Position numbers and translations under genes: made by a program. This document shows, in pieces, positions 27,222 through 35,352 of a DNA stretch of 64,000 nt (the stretch's first letter is position 1; every line of letters begins with the position of its first letter). This DNA comes from Pseudomonas sp. FeN3W. Lineage in GTDB: Bacteria > Pseudomonadota > Gammaproteobacteria > Pseudomonadales > Pseudomonadaceae. The DNA lies in NCBI GenBank assembly GCA_030263805.2, contig CP136010.1:1751001-1815000 (forward strand). Reading direction: 5' to 3'. The notes under the pieces are model-generated. The model searched no databases. It worked only from the letters and a program-made list of their open reading frames with translations, and was not told the origin of the DNA.

Positions 27222-28307
27222 ATGTCGCTGATTACCTTTGCCTACCTCATCGGCGGCCTGGTGTTGCTCGTCGTCGGCGCCGAAGCGCTGGTACGCGGTG
27301 CCGCCAAACTGGCCAGCCGTTTCGGCATTCCACCCCTGATCATCGGACTGACCGTAGTGGCCTTCGGCACCAGCGCACCGGAAACAGCCGTCAGCGTACA
27401 GGCATCGCTGAATGGCAGCGGTGACATCGCGGTAGGCAATGTGATCGGCAGCAACATCGCCAATATCCTGCTGATTCTCGGCGTTTCCGCAGTGATCGCA
27501 CCGCTGGTGGTATCCCGGCAGCTGATCCGCCTCGACGTGCCGGTGATGATCGGCGCCGGGCTGCTCTGCTATGGACTGGCCTGGAACGGTAGCATCAGCC
27601 GACTGGACGGTATCCTGCTGCTCGTTGCCCTGATTGGCTACACGCTGTTTCTGGTAGTCGCCAGCAAGCGGGACAAACCGGGACCTGGCGTCGATGAATT
27701 CGACACGGAGTTCGGTCCGGACACCGGCGACAAGCCCTATGCCTGGGTGCTCCAGCTGTTGCTGATCCTGCTCGGTCTGGGGCTGCTGGTGGGCGGCTCG
27801 AATCTGCTGATCGAAGGTGCCGTGGGCCTGGCCCGTGCGCTCGGTCTTTCCGAACTGGTCATCGGCCTGACGGTGGTCGCGGTCGGCACCTCGATGCCGG
27901 AGCTGGCGACCTCGGTGCTGGCGGTCATCAAGGGTGAACGCGACATTGCCGTCGGCAATGTGGTGGGTAGCTGCATCTTCAATCTGCTGCTGGTGCTCGG
28001 GGCCGGCGCCGCGGTGGCTGCGGACGGCCTGTCCATTTCACCCAACGCCCAGTCCTTCGACTTCCCGGTAATGCTGGCCGTGTTCGTCGCCTGCCTGCCG
28101 ATTTTCTTTTCCGGGTATTGCATCCGCCGCTGGGAAGGGCTGATGTTTTTCGCCTATTACCTGGCCTACACCCTGTATCTGGTGATGTTCGCCACCGGCC
28201 TGGGCGCCATCGAGCTGCTGCGCGACGCGATGCTCTGGTTCGCGTTCCCCTTGACGGCCGTCACGCTTTTGGTGATCTTCCTGCGCGCCTGGCAACACCA
28301 GCGCTGA
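27222..28307 (+). CDS. YrbG-type calcium/sodium:proton antiporter, copy 1
   Basis: Inner-membrane cation exchanger of the CaCA family. The 361-aa protein has ten or so hydrophobic segments in two inverted halves, each with the alpha-repeat motif: VVAFGTSAPETAVS (about 45) and VVAVGTSMPELATS (about 223). The paired Glu residues bind the cation. A hydrophilic loop rich in Asp separates the halves. A close paralogue follows 41 bp downstream. Confidence 0.9.
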   Translation: MSLITFAYLIGGLVLLVVGAEALVRGAAKLASRFGIPPLIIGLTVVAFGTSAPETAVSVQASLNGSGDIAVGNVIGSNIANILLILGVSAVIAPLVVSRQLIRLDVPVMIGAGLLCYGLAWNGSISRLDGILLLVALIGYTLFLVVASKRDKPGPGVDEFDTEFGPDTGDKPYAWVLQLLLILLGLGLLVGGSNLLIEGAVGLARALGLSELVIGLTVVAVGTSMPELATSVLAVIKGERDIAVGNVVGSCIFNLLLVLGAGAAVAADGLSISPNAQSFDFPVMLAVFVACLPIFFSGYCIRRWEGLMFFAYYLAYTLYLVMFATGLGAIELLRDAMLWFAFPLTAVTLLVIFLRAWQHQR

Positions 28308-28348
28308 ATCACCCTCTTTTATCTGGATTTTTTGCGGAGCACCCCATC

Positions 28349-29434
28349 GTGACCCTGATGACCTTTGTCTACCTCGTAGCCGGCTTGGTGCTGCTCGTCG
28401 CCGGCGCGGAGGTCCTGGTGCGAGGTGCAGCCAAACTCGCCGCCCAGTTCGGCATTTCCCCGCTGGTCATCGGTCTCACCGTGGTCGCTTTCGGTACAAG
28501 CGCGCCAGAAACGGCCGTCAGCGTGCAAGCTTCACTCAACGGTAGCGGCGACATTGCAATCGGCAACGTGGTGGGCAGCAACATCGCCAACGTGCTGCTG
28601 ATCCTCGGCATGACCGCGCTGGTCGCCCCGCTGGTGGTGTCGCGCCAATTGATCCGCCTGGACGTGCCGATCATGATCGGTGCCAGCCTGGTGACTTTCG
28701 GCCTTGCCTGGGACGGCGAACTCAGCCGTATCGACGGCGCGCTGCTGTTCACCGCGGTAGTGGCTTACACGCTGTTCCTGATCATCAGCAGCCGCCGGGA
28801 AAAAGCTGCGGAAGTCGACGACGAGTTTGCCAAGGAGTTCGGTTTGGACGAGCCGGCCAAGCCGCATGCAGGGCTGATCAACGCTGGCCTCGTGATCGCA
28901 GGTCTGGTGTTGCTGGTAGTGGGTTCCAACTTCCTAGTCGAGGGTGCCGTGGCCCTGGCCCGGGCGCTCGGCCTGTCGGAGCTGGTCATCGGCTTGACGG
29001 TAATTGCCATCGGTACTTCGCTGCCGGAACTGGCCACCTCGATCATGGCGGCCTTCCGCGGCGAGCGTGATATCGCCGTCGGCAACATCGTCGGCAGCAA
29101 CATCTTCAATCTGCTCTGCGTACTGGGCCTGGCCTCGCTGGTGTCGCCGCAAGCGATCGGCGTGTCGTCCAACGCGCTGGCCTTCGATTTCCCGGTGATG
29201 ATCGCCGTAGCGGTGGCCTGCCTGCCGATCTTCTTCGCCGGCTACTGCATCAAGCGTTGGGAAGGCGCGCTGTTCCTCGCCTATTACGTGGCGTACACCC
29301 TGTACCTGGTGCTGACCAGCACCGGCCGCCCGTTCGCGGAAACCTTTGGCGATGCCATGCTGGGCTACGCGCTGCCGTTGACCGCGATCACGCTGCTGGT
29401 CATCGCCGGCCGCGCCTGGAAAACCCAGCGCTGA
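28349..29434 (+). CDS. YrbG-type calcium/sodium:proton antiporter, copy 2
   Basis: Tandem paralogue of the preceding gene, also 361 aa, with the same motifs VVAFGTSAPETAVS and VIAIGTSLPELATS. The start is GTG 28349, chosen because its N-terminus (VTLMTFVYLVAGLVLLVAGA) aligns residue-for-residue with copy 1 and a GCGGAGC site precedes it; the open frame upstream overlaps copy 1 and is rejected. The central loops differ most between copies. Same-strand spacing suggests co-transcription. Confidence 0.9.
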   Translation: MTLMTFVYLVAGLVLLVAGAEVLVRGAAKLAAQFGISPLVIGLTVVAFGTSAPETAVSVQASLNGSGDIAIGNVVGSNIANVLLILGMTALVAPLVVSRQLIRLDVPIMIGASLVTFGLAWDGELSRIDGALLFTAVVAYTLFLIISSRREKAAEVDDEFAKEFGLDEPAKPHAGLINAGLVIAGLVLLVVGSNFLVEGAVALARALGLSELVIGLTVIAIGTSLPELATSIMAAFRGERDIAVGNIVGSNIFNLLCVLGLASLVSPQAIGVSSNALAFDFPVMIAVAVACLPIFFAGYCIKRWEGALFLAYYVAYTLYLVLTSTGRPFAETFGDAMLGYALPLTAITLLVIAGRAWKTQR

Positions 29435-29478
29435 TAAGAAAGGTGAGCCACAGGTGGGCCTGAGCGGCCCGCCTTCAC

Positions 29479-29904
29479 TTAGCCCTCACGCATCTGAGGC
29501 CGGGGAAGCTCGAACACCTGGGCACTCTCCTCTTCGTCCCCCATGCGGTTGAGGGTGCCGTCGACCACCGCGCCGTTCTCCATGCTCAACTGGCGATAGC
29601 GGATGTTCCCGCGCACGCGTGCATTGGAATGCAGCTCGAGCAGATGCTCCACCACCAGATCACCGACGATGGTGCCGTCGATCAGCGCATCGTAACTGCT
29701 CACGTTGCCCTCGATCCGTCCCTCGGCACTCAGCGCCAGCAGGCTATGGGTACCCGGCTTGTGGCAGACATCGCCTCGCACTTCGCCGCTGACCTTCAAT
29801 CCTTCCTCGAAGGTCACGTCCCCGACCAGGGACAGATTGCCGGAGATCAGGCTGGAAAATTGATCGATGGTGACGCGTGGTGCCGGCTTTTTCTTGTGAA
29901 ACAT
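29479..29904 (-). CDS. Bactofilin (polymer-forming cytoskeletal protein)
   Basis: A 141-aa bactofilin: short polar termini around a beta-helical core with regular Gly/Val repeats (SGNLSLVGDVTFEEGLKVSG, then EGNVSSYDALIDGTIVGDLV). Bactofilins form nucleotide-free filaments at the membrane that position cell-wall enzymes. The two genes just upstream in the same direction encode a coiled-coil membrane protein and an M23 peptidase, a typical functional partnership. Confidence 0.92.
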   Translation of the reverse strand: MFHKKKPAPRVTIDQFSSLISGNLSLVGDVTFEEGLKVSGEVRGDVCHKPGTHSLLALSAEGRIEGNVSSYDALIDGTIVGDLVVEHLLELHSNARVRGNIRYRQLSMENGAVVDGTLNRMGDEEESAQVFELPRPQMREG

Positions 29905-29922
29905 CGTCTACTCCCAAAAAGG

Positions 29923-30279
29923 TTAACGGGCCTTCTTCTGCTGACGGAAGAAAGCCAGATCGGTCTGCAGTCGCTCGACCTGCGCAGAGAGGGTGGCTAT
30001 TCGCCTTAGCAATTGCTCTTCGGTGGCCTGGATTTCCTTGCGCTTCAAGCGGCTCTGCCCCAGTGCGGTCCTGAGTGCCTGGCTGTCCTGCGTCAGCGCC
30101 TCGAGCTGCCGCGCATGAGCTGCGTGCTCGTGGTTGCGCAGGAACAGCAGCGCGCCGATCACGCAGAGCAGTGCAAAGATGAGCCAACGACCGCTACGCA
30201 CGCTACGCGCAGCCTGCAGTCGGTGCTCAGCGCGTAGCAGCTCGCGGGTGGAGGGGCGTTTAGTCCTCAGCCAGGCCAT
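29923..30279 (-). CDS. Small membrane protein with coiled coil (unknown function)
   Basis: A 118-aa protein starting MAWLRTKRPSTRELLRAEHR with a basic cytoplasmic N-terminus, one transmembrane helix (about 33-50, LIFALLCVIGALLFL) and a periplasmic coiled coil (about 55-115, LEALTQDSQALRTAL and LLRRIATLSAQVERL). ATG 30279 overlaps the end of the M23 peptidase gene by 20 bp; the frame continues further upstream but only as antisense-like overlap. I infer that it bridges the peptidase and bactofilin. I do not know a characterised homologue. Confidence 0.8.
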   Translation of the reverse strand: MAWLRTKRPSTRELLRAEHRLQAARSVRSGRWLIFALLCVIGALLFLRNHEHAAHARQLEALTQDSQALRTALGQSRLKRKEIQATEEQLLRRIATLSAQVERLQTDLAFFRQQKKAR

Positions 30280-31246
30280 CGCTGTCACGCTCCAGATCAC
30301 CCAGGGCCAGGAAACGCTGCGGGTCGACGAAGCGGCCCTTGTGCAGCACCTCGAAATGCAGATGAGGACCAGTGGATCGGCCTGTCGAGCCCACCGCACC
30401 GATACGCTGTGCCGGCGTGACGACCTCGCCCTGGCGTACATCCAGCCGAGACAGGTGGGCATAGCGCGTGACCAGGCGATTGCCATGGTCGATCTCCACC
30501 AGCTTGCCGTAGGCGCCTCGGTAGCCGGCGAAGCGCACCCGACCTCCCGCCGCAGCGACCACGTCGGAGCCGCTGCGCAAGGCGAAGTCCACCCCGGAAT
30601 GGAACGCCAGCTTCTTGCGGAAAGGGTCGACGCGATTGCCGAATGCCGAACCCAGCCGCGCCTCGCCAACCGGTCGCCGTGACGGAATCGCCATGAGCGC
30701 CGCGTTTCGCTCGGCGACCTGCTGCATCAGCCCATCCAGCATCACCCGCATGCAGAGCGCCGAGGCCTCGCTGCGCTGCAGGTGAGCAAGGCTCAGCCGC
30801 TCGGCATCGACCAGCAGTTCCCCCGAACAGCCCCGAGGCGGCAACAGCGCGCCGCCCTGCCCTGTACCGTCCGTGCCCGCAGTACGCTCCGGCACCAGCA
30901 CGGGCAGCAGCGTCGGGTCCAGCGCCGACAGCTGGCCATGCAAAACACGCTGTTGATCCATCATCTGCTGCAGGGCGAGCAGGTCGGATTCGAGCGTTTT
31001 CAACCGGCCGACCACCTCGCCTACGCGGGCAATGGCAAAGCGGTCCTCATCCTCGACAGGTACATCACCCTGATGCGTGGCCAGGTTCGGCGTGTGCAGA
31101 TCGCTGCCAAGCCAGACACCGCCGGCAAAGCTTCCCAGATTCAGCACCAGCAACAGCGCAAAACCCGGAACCGCAAGGCGCCGCAGATTCACCACGCGTA
31201 TGTCGTCACGCGTCAGCGAGCGGCTCGAAGGTGTGAAAAATGCCAT
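30260..31246 (-). CDS. M23 (LytM-type) peptidoglycan endopeptidase
   Basis: Bitopic inner-membrane protein with a helix near residues 25-46 (FALLLVLNLGSFAGGVWLG), a coiled-coil region and a C-terminal M23 domain. The zinc-ligand and catalytic motifs are intact: AFHSGVDFAL (HxxxD), YAHLSRLD, and PHLHFEV. It should cut peptide cross-links in the periplasm. ATG 31246 (MAFFTPSSRS) gives 328 aa. Overlap with the next gene and adjacency to bactofilin suggest a morphogenesis module. Confidence 0.9.
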   Translation of the reverse strand: MAFFTPSSRSLTRDDIRVVNLRRLAVPGFALLLVLNLGSFAGGVWLGSDLHTPNLATHQGDVPVEDEDRFAIARVGEVVGRLKTLESDLLALQQMMDQQRVLHGQLSALDPTLLPVLVPERTAGTDGTGQGGALLPPRGCSGELLVDAERLSLAHLQRSEASALCMRVMLDGLMQQVAERNAALMAIPSRRPVGEARLGSAFGNRVDPFRKKLAFHSGVDFALRSGSDVVAAAGGRVRFAGYRGAYGKLVEIDHGNRLVTRYAHLSRLDVRQGEVVTPAQRIGAVGSTGRSTGPHLHFEVLHKGRFVDPQRFLALGDLERDSDGLAED

Positions 31247-31422
31247 GAAAGATTCCCTAGAACACGGAGCGGCTGCCTCGCCAGGCAAGCCGTTGAACGT
31301 CCAGGGCAATTTGGCGCAAACGCACTTTTTTTTCTGAGGCCTGATGACCATCGCGCCGCGATTCTTAAGCCGAGAACCGCATTGGCGACGAACGGCTCGG
31401 CGAATCGCTGCCAGACGCTGGA

Positions 31423-32364
31423 CTAGATCCAGCCCAGCCAGCCCAGCAGAAACAGTCCGGCGTTGATGCTCAGCGCCGCCATCAGCGTCGTGATGACGAT
31501 GATCGTCGCGGCCAGCTGATGGTTGGAGTTGACTGCACGCGCCATAACGAAACTCGCCGCCGCCGTCGGGCTGGCAAAGTAGAGAAACAGGATACCCAGC
31601 TCTGCATCGCGAAAGCCGTAGGTCCAGGCGCCCAGAGTGGCGAGAGCCGGCAGCCAGACCATTTTCATCAGGCTCGAACTGAGCGCACTGCCGCTGCTCT
31701 TGCGCAACGCATCCAGTGACAGCGTGGCGCCGATGCAGATGAGCGCCAGTGGCAAGGTCATCTGCGCAAAGTACTGACCGGAGGTCATCAGCCAGCCCGG
31801 CAAGGCAATCTGCCAATAGGCGAACGGCACGGCCGCGACCACACCGATGATCAGCGGGTTGCGCAGAATGCTGAGCAGTATGTCCTTCGGGCCGACCTGC
31901 CCATCCGGGCTGTAGATGGCCAGCACCATCGCCGAGAGACTGTTGTAGACCAGAATCACCACCCCGGCGAGCACACCGCCGACCGACAGGCCGTAGTCAC
32001 CATAGAGGCTGCTGGCCAATGCCAGGCCAACGATACCGTTGTTGCCACGAAAAGCGCCCTGCACGTACACGCCGCGATCGGACGCCGGGCAACGCCACAA
32101 GGCCCAGACCCAGGCCACGGTGAATGTCGCAATTGTGGCGAGCACGAAATAGAGCAGCAGTGCCGGCTGCAGCGCCGCTGTCAGATCGGCCTTGATGATG
32201 GAGATGAACAGCAGCGTCGGCATGGTGCCCCTGAACACCAGCGCCGAAGCCGTATACACGAACGCAGCGTCGATCCAGCCGAGGCGCTTGAGCGCGACAC
32301 CGAGAAACAACATGGCAAACACCGGCGCAGTGACGCTCAGGGTTTGCAGTACGAGGGGGAGCAT
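31423..32364 (-). CDS. AEC family transporter (auxin efflux carrier-like permease)
   Basis: A 313-aa permease with about ten hydrophobic helices in two five-helix halves, starting MLPLVLQTLSVTAPVFAML. Family features are FRGNNGIVGLALASSLYGD in the middle and the C-terminal LYFASPTAAASFVMARAVN. In bacteria such proteins move dicarboxylates or similar anions; substrate is unknown here. ATG 32364 has no strong ribosome site. It is the gene upstream of the M23 peptidase, with a 176-bp gap. Confidence 0.85.
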   Translation of the reverse strand: MLPLVLQTLSVTAPVFAMLFLGVALKRLGWIDAAFVYTASALVFRGTMPTLLFISIIKADLTAALQPALLLYFVLATIATFTVAWVWALWRCPASDRGVYVQGAFRGNNGIVGLALASSLYGDYGLSVGGVLAGVVILVYNSLSAMVLAIYSPDGQVGPKDILLSILRNPLIIGVVAAVPFAYWQIALPGWLMTSGQYFAQMTLPLALICIGATLSLDALRKSSGSALSSSLMKMVWLPALATLGAWTYGFRDAELGILFLYFASPTAAASFVMARAVNSNHQLAATIIVITTLMAALSINAGLFLLGWLGWI

Positions 32365-32469
32365 GGAAGACGCCTGCAACTACAAAGCTCGCAAGCATAA
32401 AGCATGCGTTACGCGAGGGCTCGGGCGTCGTGTGATGACAACGCCGCCCCCGCGAGACGATGACGCCGG

Positions 32470-33030
32470 TTAGCGTCGCACCGGACGTTTCTGTAGCTTG
32501 CGCTGCAAGGTCCGTCGATGCATGCCCAGGGCACGGGCGGTAGCGGAGATATTGCCGTCGTGCTCACTGAGCACCCGCTGGATATGCTCCCACTGCAGGC
32601 GATCGACCGACATGGGATTTTCCGGCACCAGGCTGTCGAGATCGGCATGCTGCGACAACAATGCCGCCAGCACGTCGTCGGCATCGGCAGGCTTGCACAG
32701 GTAATTGCAGGCGCCGCGCTTGATCGCTTCCACCGCTGTGGCGATGCTCGAGTAACCGGTCAGGATCAACACCCGCATCTCGGGGTCCAGCTCGAGCAAC
32801 TTGGGCAGCAGCACCAGGCCCGAATCGCCTTCCATCTTAAGGTCGAGCACTGCGTAGTCAGGAATATCCTGCTTGGCCAGGGCCAGGCCCTCCTCGGCAG
32901 AACCAGCAATGCTGACCTGCAGGCCCCGGCGACTCATGGCGCGCGCCATTACCCGGGTGAACGTCGGATCGTCATCCACCAACAGCAGGTGAGGTTGTTC
33001 TTCACCCTCTTGCTGCAACTCGTCGGTCAT
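32470..33030 (-). CDS. roxR: RoxR, redox response regulator (RegA/PrrA/ActR family)
   Basis: DNA-binding response regulator of the RegA family, which controls respiratory oxidases and redox genes. The receiver domain has acidic residues LLVDDD (17-21) and the phospho-acceptor Asp63 (AVLDLKM). The C-terminal Fis-like helix-turn-helix reads DGNISATARALGMHRRTLQR. ATG 33030 (MTDELQQEGE) follows GAGGAA and gives 186 aa. It is downstream of its kinase roxS with a 32-bp gap. Confidence 0.93.
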   Translation of the reverse strand: MTDELQQEGEEQPHLLLVDDDPTFTRVMARAMSRRGLQVSIAGSAEEGLALAKQDIPDYAVLDLKMEGDSGLVLLPKLLELDPEMRVLILTGYSSIATAVEAIKRGACNYLCKPADADDVLAALLSQHADLDSLVPENPMSVDRLQWEHIQRVLSEHDGNISATARALGMHRRTLQRKLQKRPVRR

Positions 33031-33062
33031 CTGTGCATTCCTCGCATTGGTCACGATCAGGA

Positions 33063-34316
33063 TCAGGCGCGTACCGAACCATGCGGTAGGCGCAGTTCGG
33101 TCAGTGTGCCACCTTCTTCGTGATTGTAGAGCTTCACCGTGCCGCCGGCGCGCGTGACGCTGGCCTGACTGAGAAACAGACCAAGGCCGAAACCCTTGCC
33201 CTTGGTCGTGATGAAGGGTCTGCCGATCTGCTCGGCGATGGCCAGCGGAACACCGGCGCCGTGGTCACGGATGGTCAGCTTGATCCACTGCGGATCCCAG
33301 TCCAGGCGTATTTCCAGATCCTCGGGACTGGCATCGGTGGCGTTGTTCAACAGGTTGAGCAGCGACTGGCTGAGGTCAGCCGGCGGCATCAGCTTCGGCG
33401 CACTGCCAAGGCCGACGCACTGGAAGCGAAATGTTGCCTCTGGACGCATCAGGTGCCAGCGCTGCAGGACCGAGTCGACCCATTCGCGTGCGGTCTGCTC
33501 GACGACCGCCTGGCGCCTGTCCGCCTCTGCGGCGCGGACCAGCTGACGCAGGCTCTCCTTGCAGAGCTGGACTTGCGACTGCAGCAGGCCGAGATCCTCG
33601 CTCAGCTGCGGGTCCTTGTATTCCTGGCGCAACTCCTTGAGCAGCACGCTCATGGTTGCCAGCGGCGTGCCCAGTTCATGAGCGGCGCCAGCGGCCTGGG
33701 TGGCCACGGCGAGCAGTTGCTGGTCACGCATGCTCTCCTCGCGGCGCTGGGCCTGCTGCTGTTCCTGTCGGCGCAGCTGTTCGGCCATGCGCGCGACGAA
33801 GAAAGTGATCAGCGCGGCCGCCAGCGCGAAACTCAGCCACATGCCGTAAACCTGCAGCGTCGCCCGCTCGAAGGGTGGCAGGGTGAGCGGGTCGTACCAG
33901 ACCAGCATCAGCGTGTAACCCAGCAGCGCCAGGCCGGAAAGCACGATGGAATAAAGCCACGGCAGGGTTGCCGCAGCGATGGTCAGCGGCACCAGGTAGT
34001 AGGACACGAACGGATTGGTCGAGCCGCCGGAGTAGTACAGCAGCGCGCTGTGGATCATCAGGTCGCAGCCCAGATGCACGGCGTATTCCAGCTCGGTGAC
34101 GGGCCACGGGCCGCGCAAACGCAGTGCCGTACCCAGACAGAGCACCGCCGACACGGCCAGCGTGATGCCCAGCGCCAGCCAAGGCAGCGTCAGCATCTGC
34201 GTCGCGTAAGCCACGCCCACGGCGCCGGACTGTGCAGCCAGCACCACGATGCGAATAAGGGTCAGAAGCCGAAGGTTCTGCCGGCTGGCAGATAGCAGCG
34301 GGACGGATGTGTACAT
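33063..34316 (-). CDS. roxS: RoxS, redox sensor histidine kinase (RegB/PrrB family)
   Basis: Membrane sensor kinase paired with RoxR. Six hydrophobic helices precede the kinase; the ubiquinone-binding-type motif GGSTNPF is at 97-103 and the H-box AAHELGTPLATMSVLL has His213. The ATPase has GFGLGLFLSQ. The linker between the last helix and the H-box (about 178-212) contains no Cys, whereas RegB has a redox Cys there; sensing may rely on quinone. ATG 34316 follows CTGGAG; length is 417 aa. Confidence 0.93.
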   Translation of the reverse strand: MYTSVPLLSASRQNLRLLTLIRIVVLAAQSGAVGVAYATQMLTLPWLALGITLAVSAVLCLGTALRLRGPWPVTELEYAVHLGCDLMIHSALLYYSGGSTNPFVSYYLVPLTIAAATLPWLYSIVLSGLALLGYTLMLVWYDPLTLPPFERATLQVYGMWLSFALAAALITFFVARMAEQLRRQEQQQAQRREESMRDQQLLAVATQAAGAAHELGTPLATMSVLLKELRQEYKDPQLSEDLGLLQSQVQLCKESLRQLVRAAEADRRQAVVEQTAREWVDSVLQRWHLMRPEATFRFQCVGLGSAPKLMPPADLSQSLLNLLNNATDASPEDLEIRLDWDPQWIKLTIRDHGAGVPLAIAEQIGRPFITTKGKGFGLGLFLSQASVTRAGGTVKLYNHEEGGTLTELRLPHGSVRA

Positions 34317-34469
34317 GGAGTCTCCAGGAATTCGGCGGAGTATAACTAAGCCGTCTGGCGGCCAAACCGAAATGCGGCAACTCGACGCACGGGCAGCTGC
34401 ATACATTCACTGGCGCAGGTAGAGTCTTGCGCTATCGCACCGGCCGGTGCACATGCCCAAGGATCCGTT

Positions 34470-35174
34470 ATGCAGCCAACTCTCTTCCGCAGCGCAGCCC
34501 TCATGGCGCTGATCACCAGCCTCGTCAGCCTGCCCGCCATGGCCGAGGAACCACGCTACAACCAGGTCGCCCTGCGCGCCGAGGTCAGCAGCGAAGTGGC
34601 CCATGACCGCATGCACGTCACGCTCTACAGCGAAGCACAACACAACGACCCCGCCCAGCTCGCGGCAGAGACCACCCGCGCGCTGAACCAGGCGCTGCAG
34701 ACCGCTCGGCAGAGCAAGGATGTGATCGTCAGCCAGGGCAGCCGCAACAGCTATCCAGTCTATGACGACAAGGGCCAGCAGATCTCCGGTTGGCGGGAGC
34801 ATGCCGAACTGCGCCTGGAGAGCGGCAACTTTGCCAGCCTGTCGAAGCTGACCGCCGAGCTGATGAAGAGCCTGAAGATGAGCAGCATGCACTTCAGTGT
34901 CTCCGACCCGATCCGCAAGCAGAACGAGGATGCCCTGCTCAAGGAGGCGGTCGCCGCGTTCCAGGCGCGCGCCCAACTCGCGACCGAGGCGCTCGGCGGC
35001 AGCGGTTACAAGCTGGTGAGCCTCAACCTCAACGGCGGCGGATTTCAACCTGTCATGCGCAGCAGCGCGATGAAGATGGACATGATGGAATCGGCACCCA
35101 TCCCCGAAATCGAAGCGGGCACTCGCCAGGTCACGATCAACGCCGACGGCGTCATCGAAGTTCAGATGCCGTGA
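34470..35174 (+). CDS. SIMPL domain (DUF541) periplasmic protein
   Basis: A 234-aa secreted protein with a cleavable signal peptide (SLPAMA at about 24) and a SIMPL/BP26 domain. Visible features are VALRAEVSSEVAHDRMHVTL and GWREHAELRLESGNFASLS. Family members form oligomeric periplasmic assemblies of unclear role. AAGGA precedes the ATG. It is divergent from roxS. Confidence 0.85.
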   Translation: MQPTLFRSAALMALITSLVSLPAMAEEPRYNQVALRAEVSSEVAHDRMHVTLYSEAQHNDPAQLAAETTRALNQALQTARQSKDVIVSQGSRNSYPVYDDKGQQISGWREHAELRLESGNFASLSKLTAELMKSLKMSSMHFSVSDPIRKQNEDALLKEAVAAFQARAQLATEALGGSGYKLVSLNLNGGGFQPVMRSSAMKMDMMESAPIPEIEAGTRQVTINADGVIEVQMP

Positions 35175-35201
35175 CCGAAACTGACCGTTCGGACCACTTC
35201 T

Positions 35202-35310
35202 AAATATTCGCTTACAAATACCCAGCCCGCGCTGTGCAAGGGCTGGCAACCGATTTGACGACCCAGATGAGAAACTAATGCAGTAAATTCTAAATTCTCG
35301 TTTACGAATG
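35202..35310 (+). repeat. Imperfect 20-bp direct repeat upstream of the TonB receptor
   Basis: TAAATATTCGCTTACAAATA (35202-35221) and TAAATTCTCGTTTACGAATG (about 35291-35310) match at about 15 of 20 positions. The second copy runs into the Fur-box-like site. They may be regulator binding sites; no family is assigned. Confidence 0.45.
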
Positions 35311-35322
35311 ATTATCATGCGA
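35304..35322 (+). promoter_or_regulatory. Fur-box-like operator upstream of CirA-like receptor
   Basis: The core AATGATTATCAT (35307-35318) matches the centre of the consensus Fur box GATAATGATAATCATTATC. It is 35-48 bp upstream of the receptor ATG, suitable for iron-dependent repression. The outer bases match poorly. Confidence 0.6.
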
Positions 35323-35352
35323 GCGCCAACGAGACGGCTACAAGGAGCCCGC

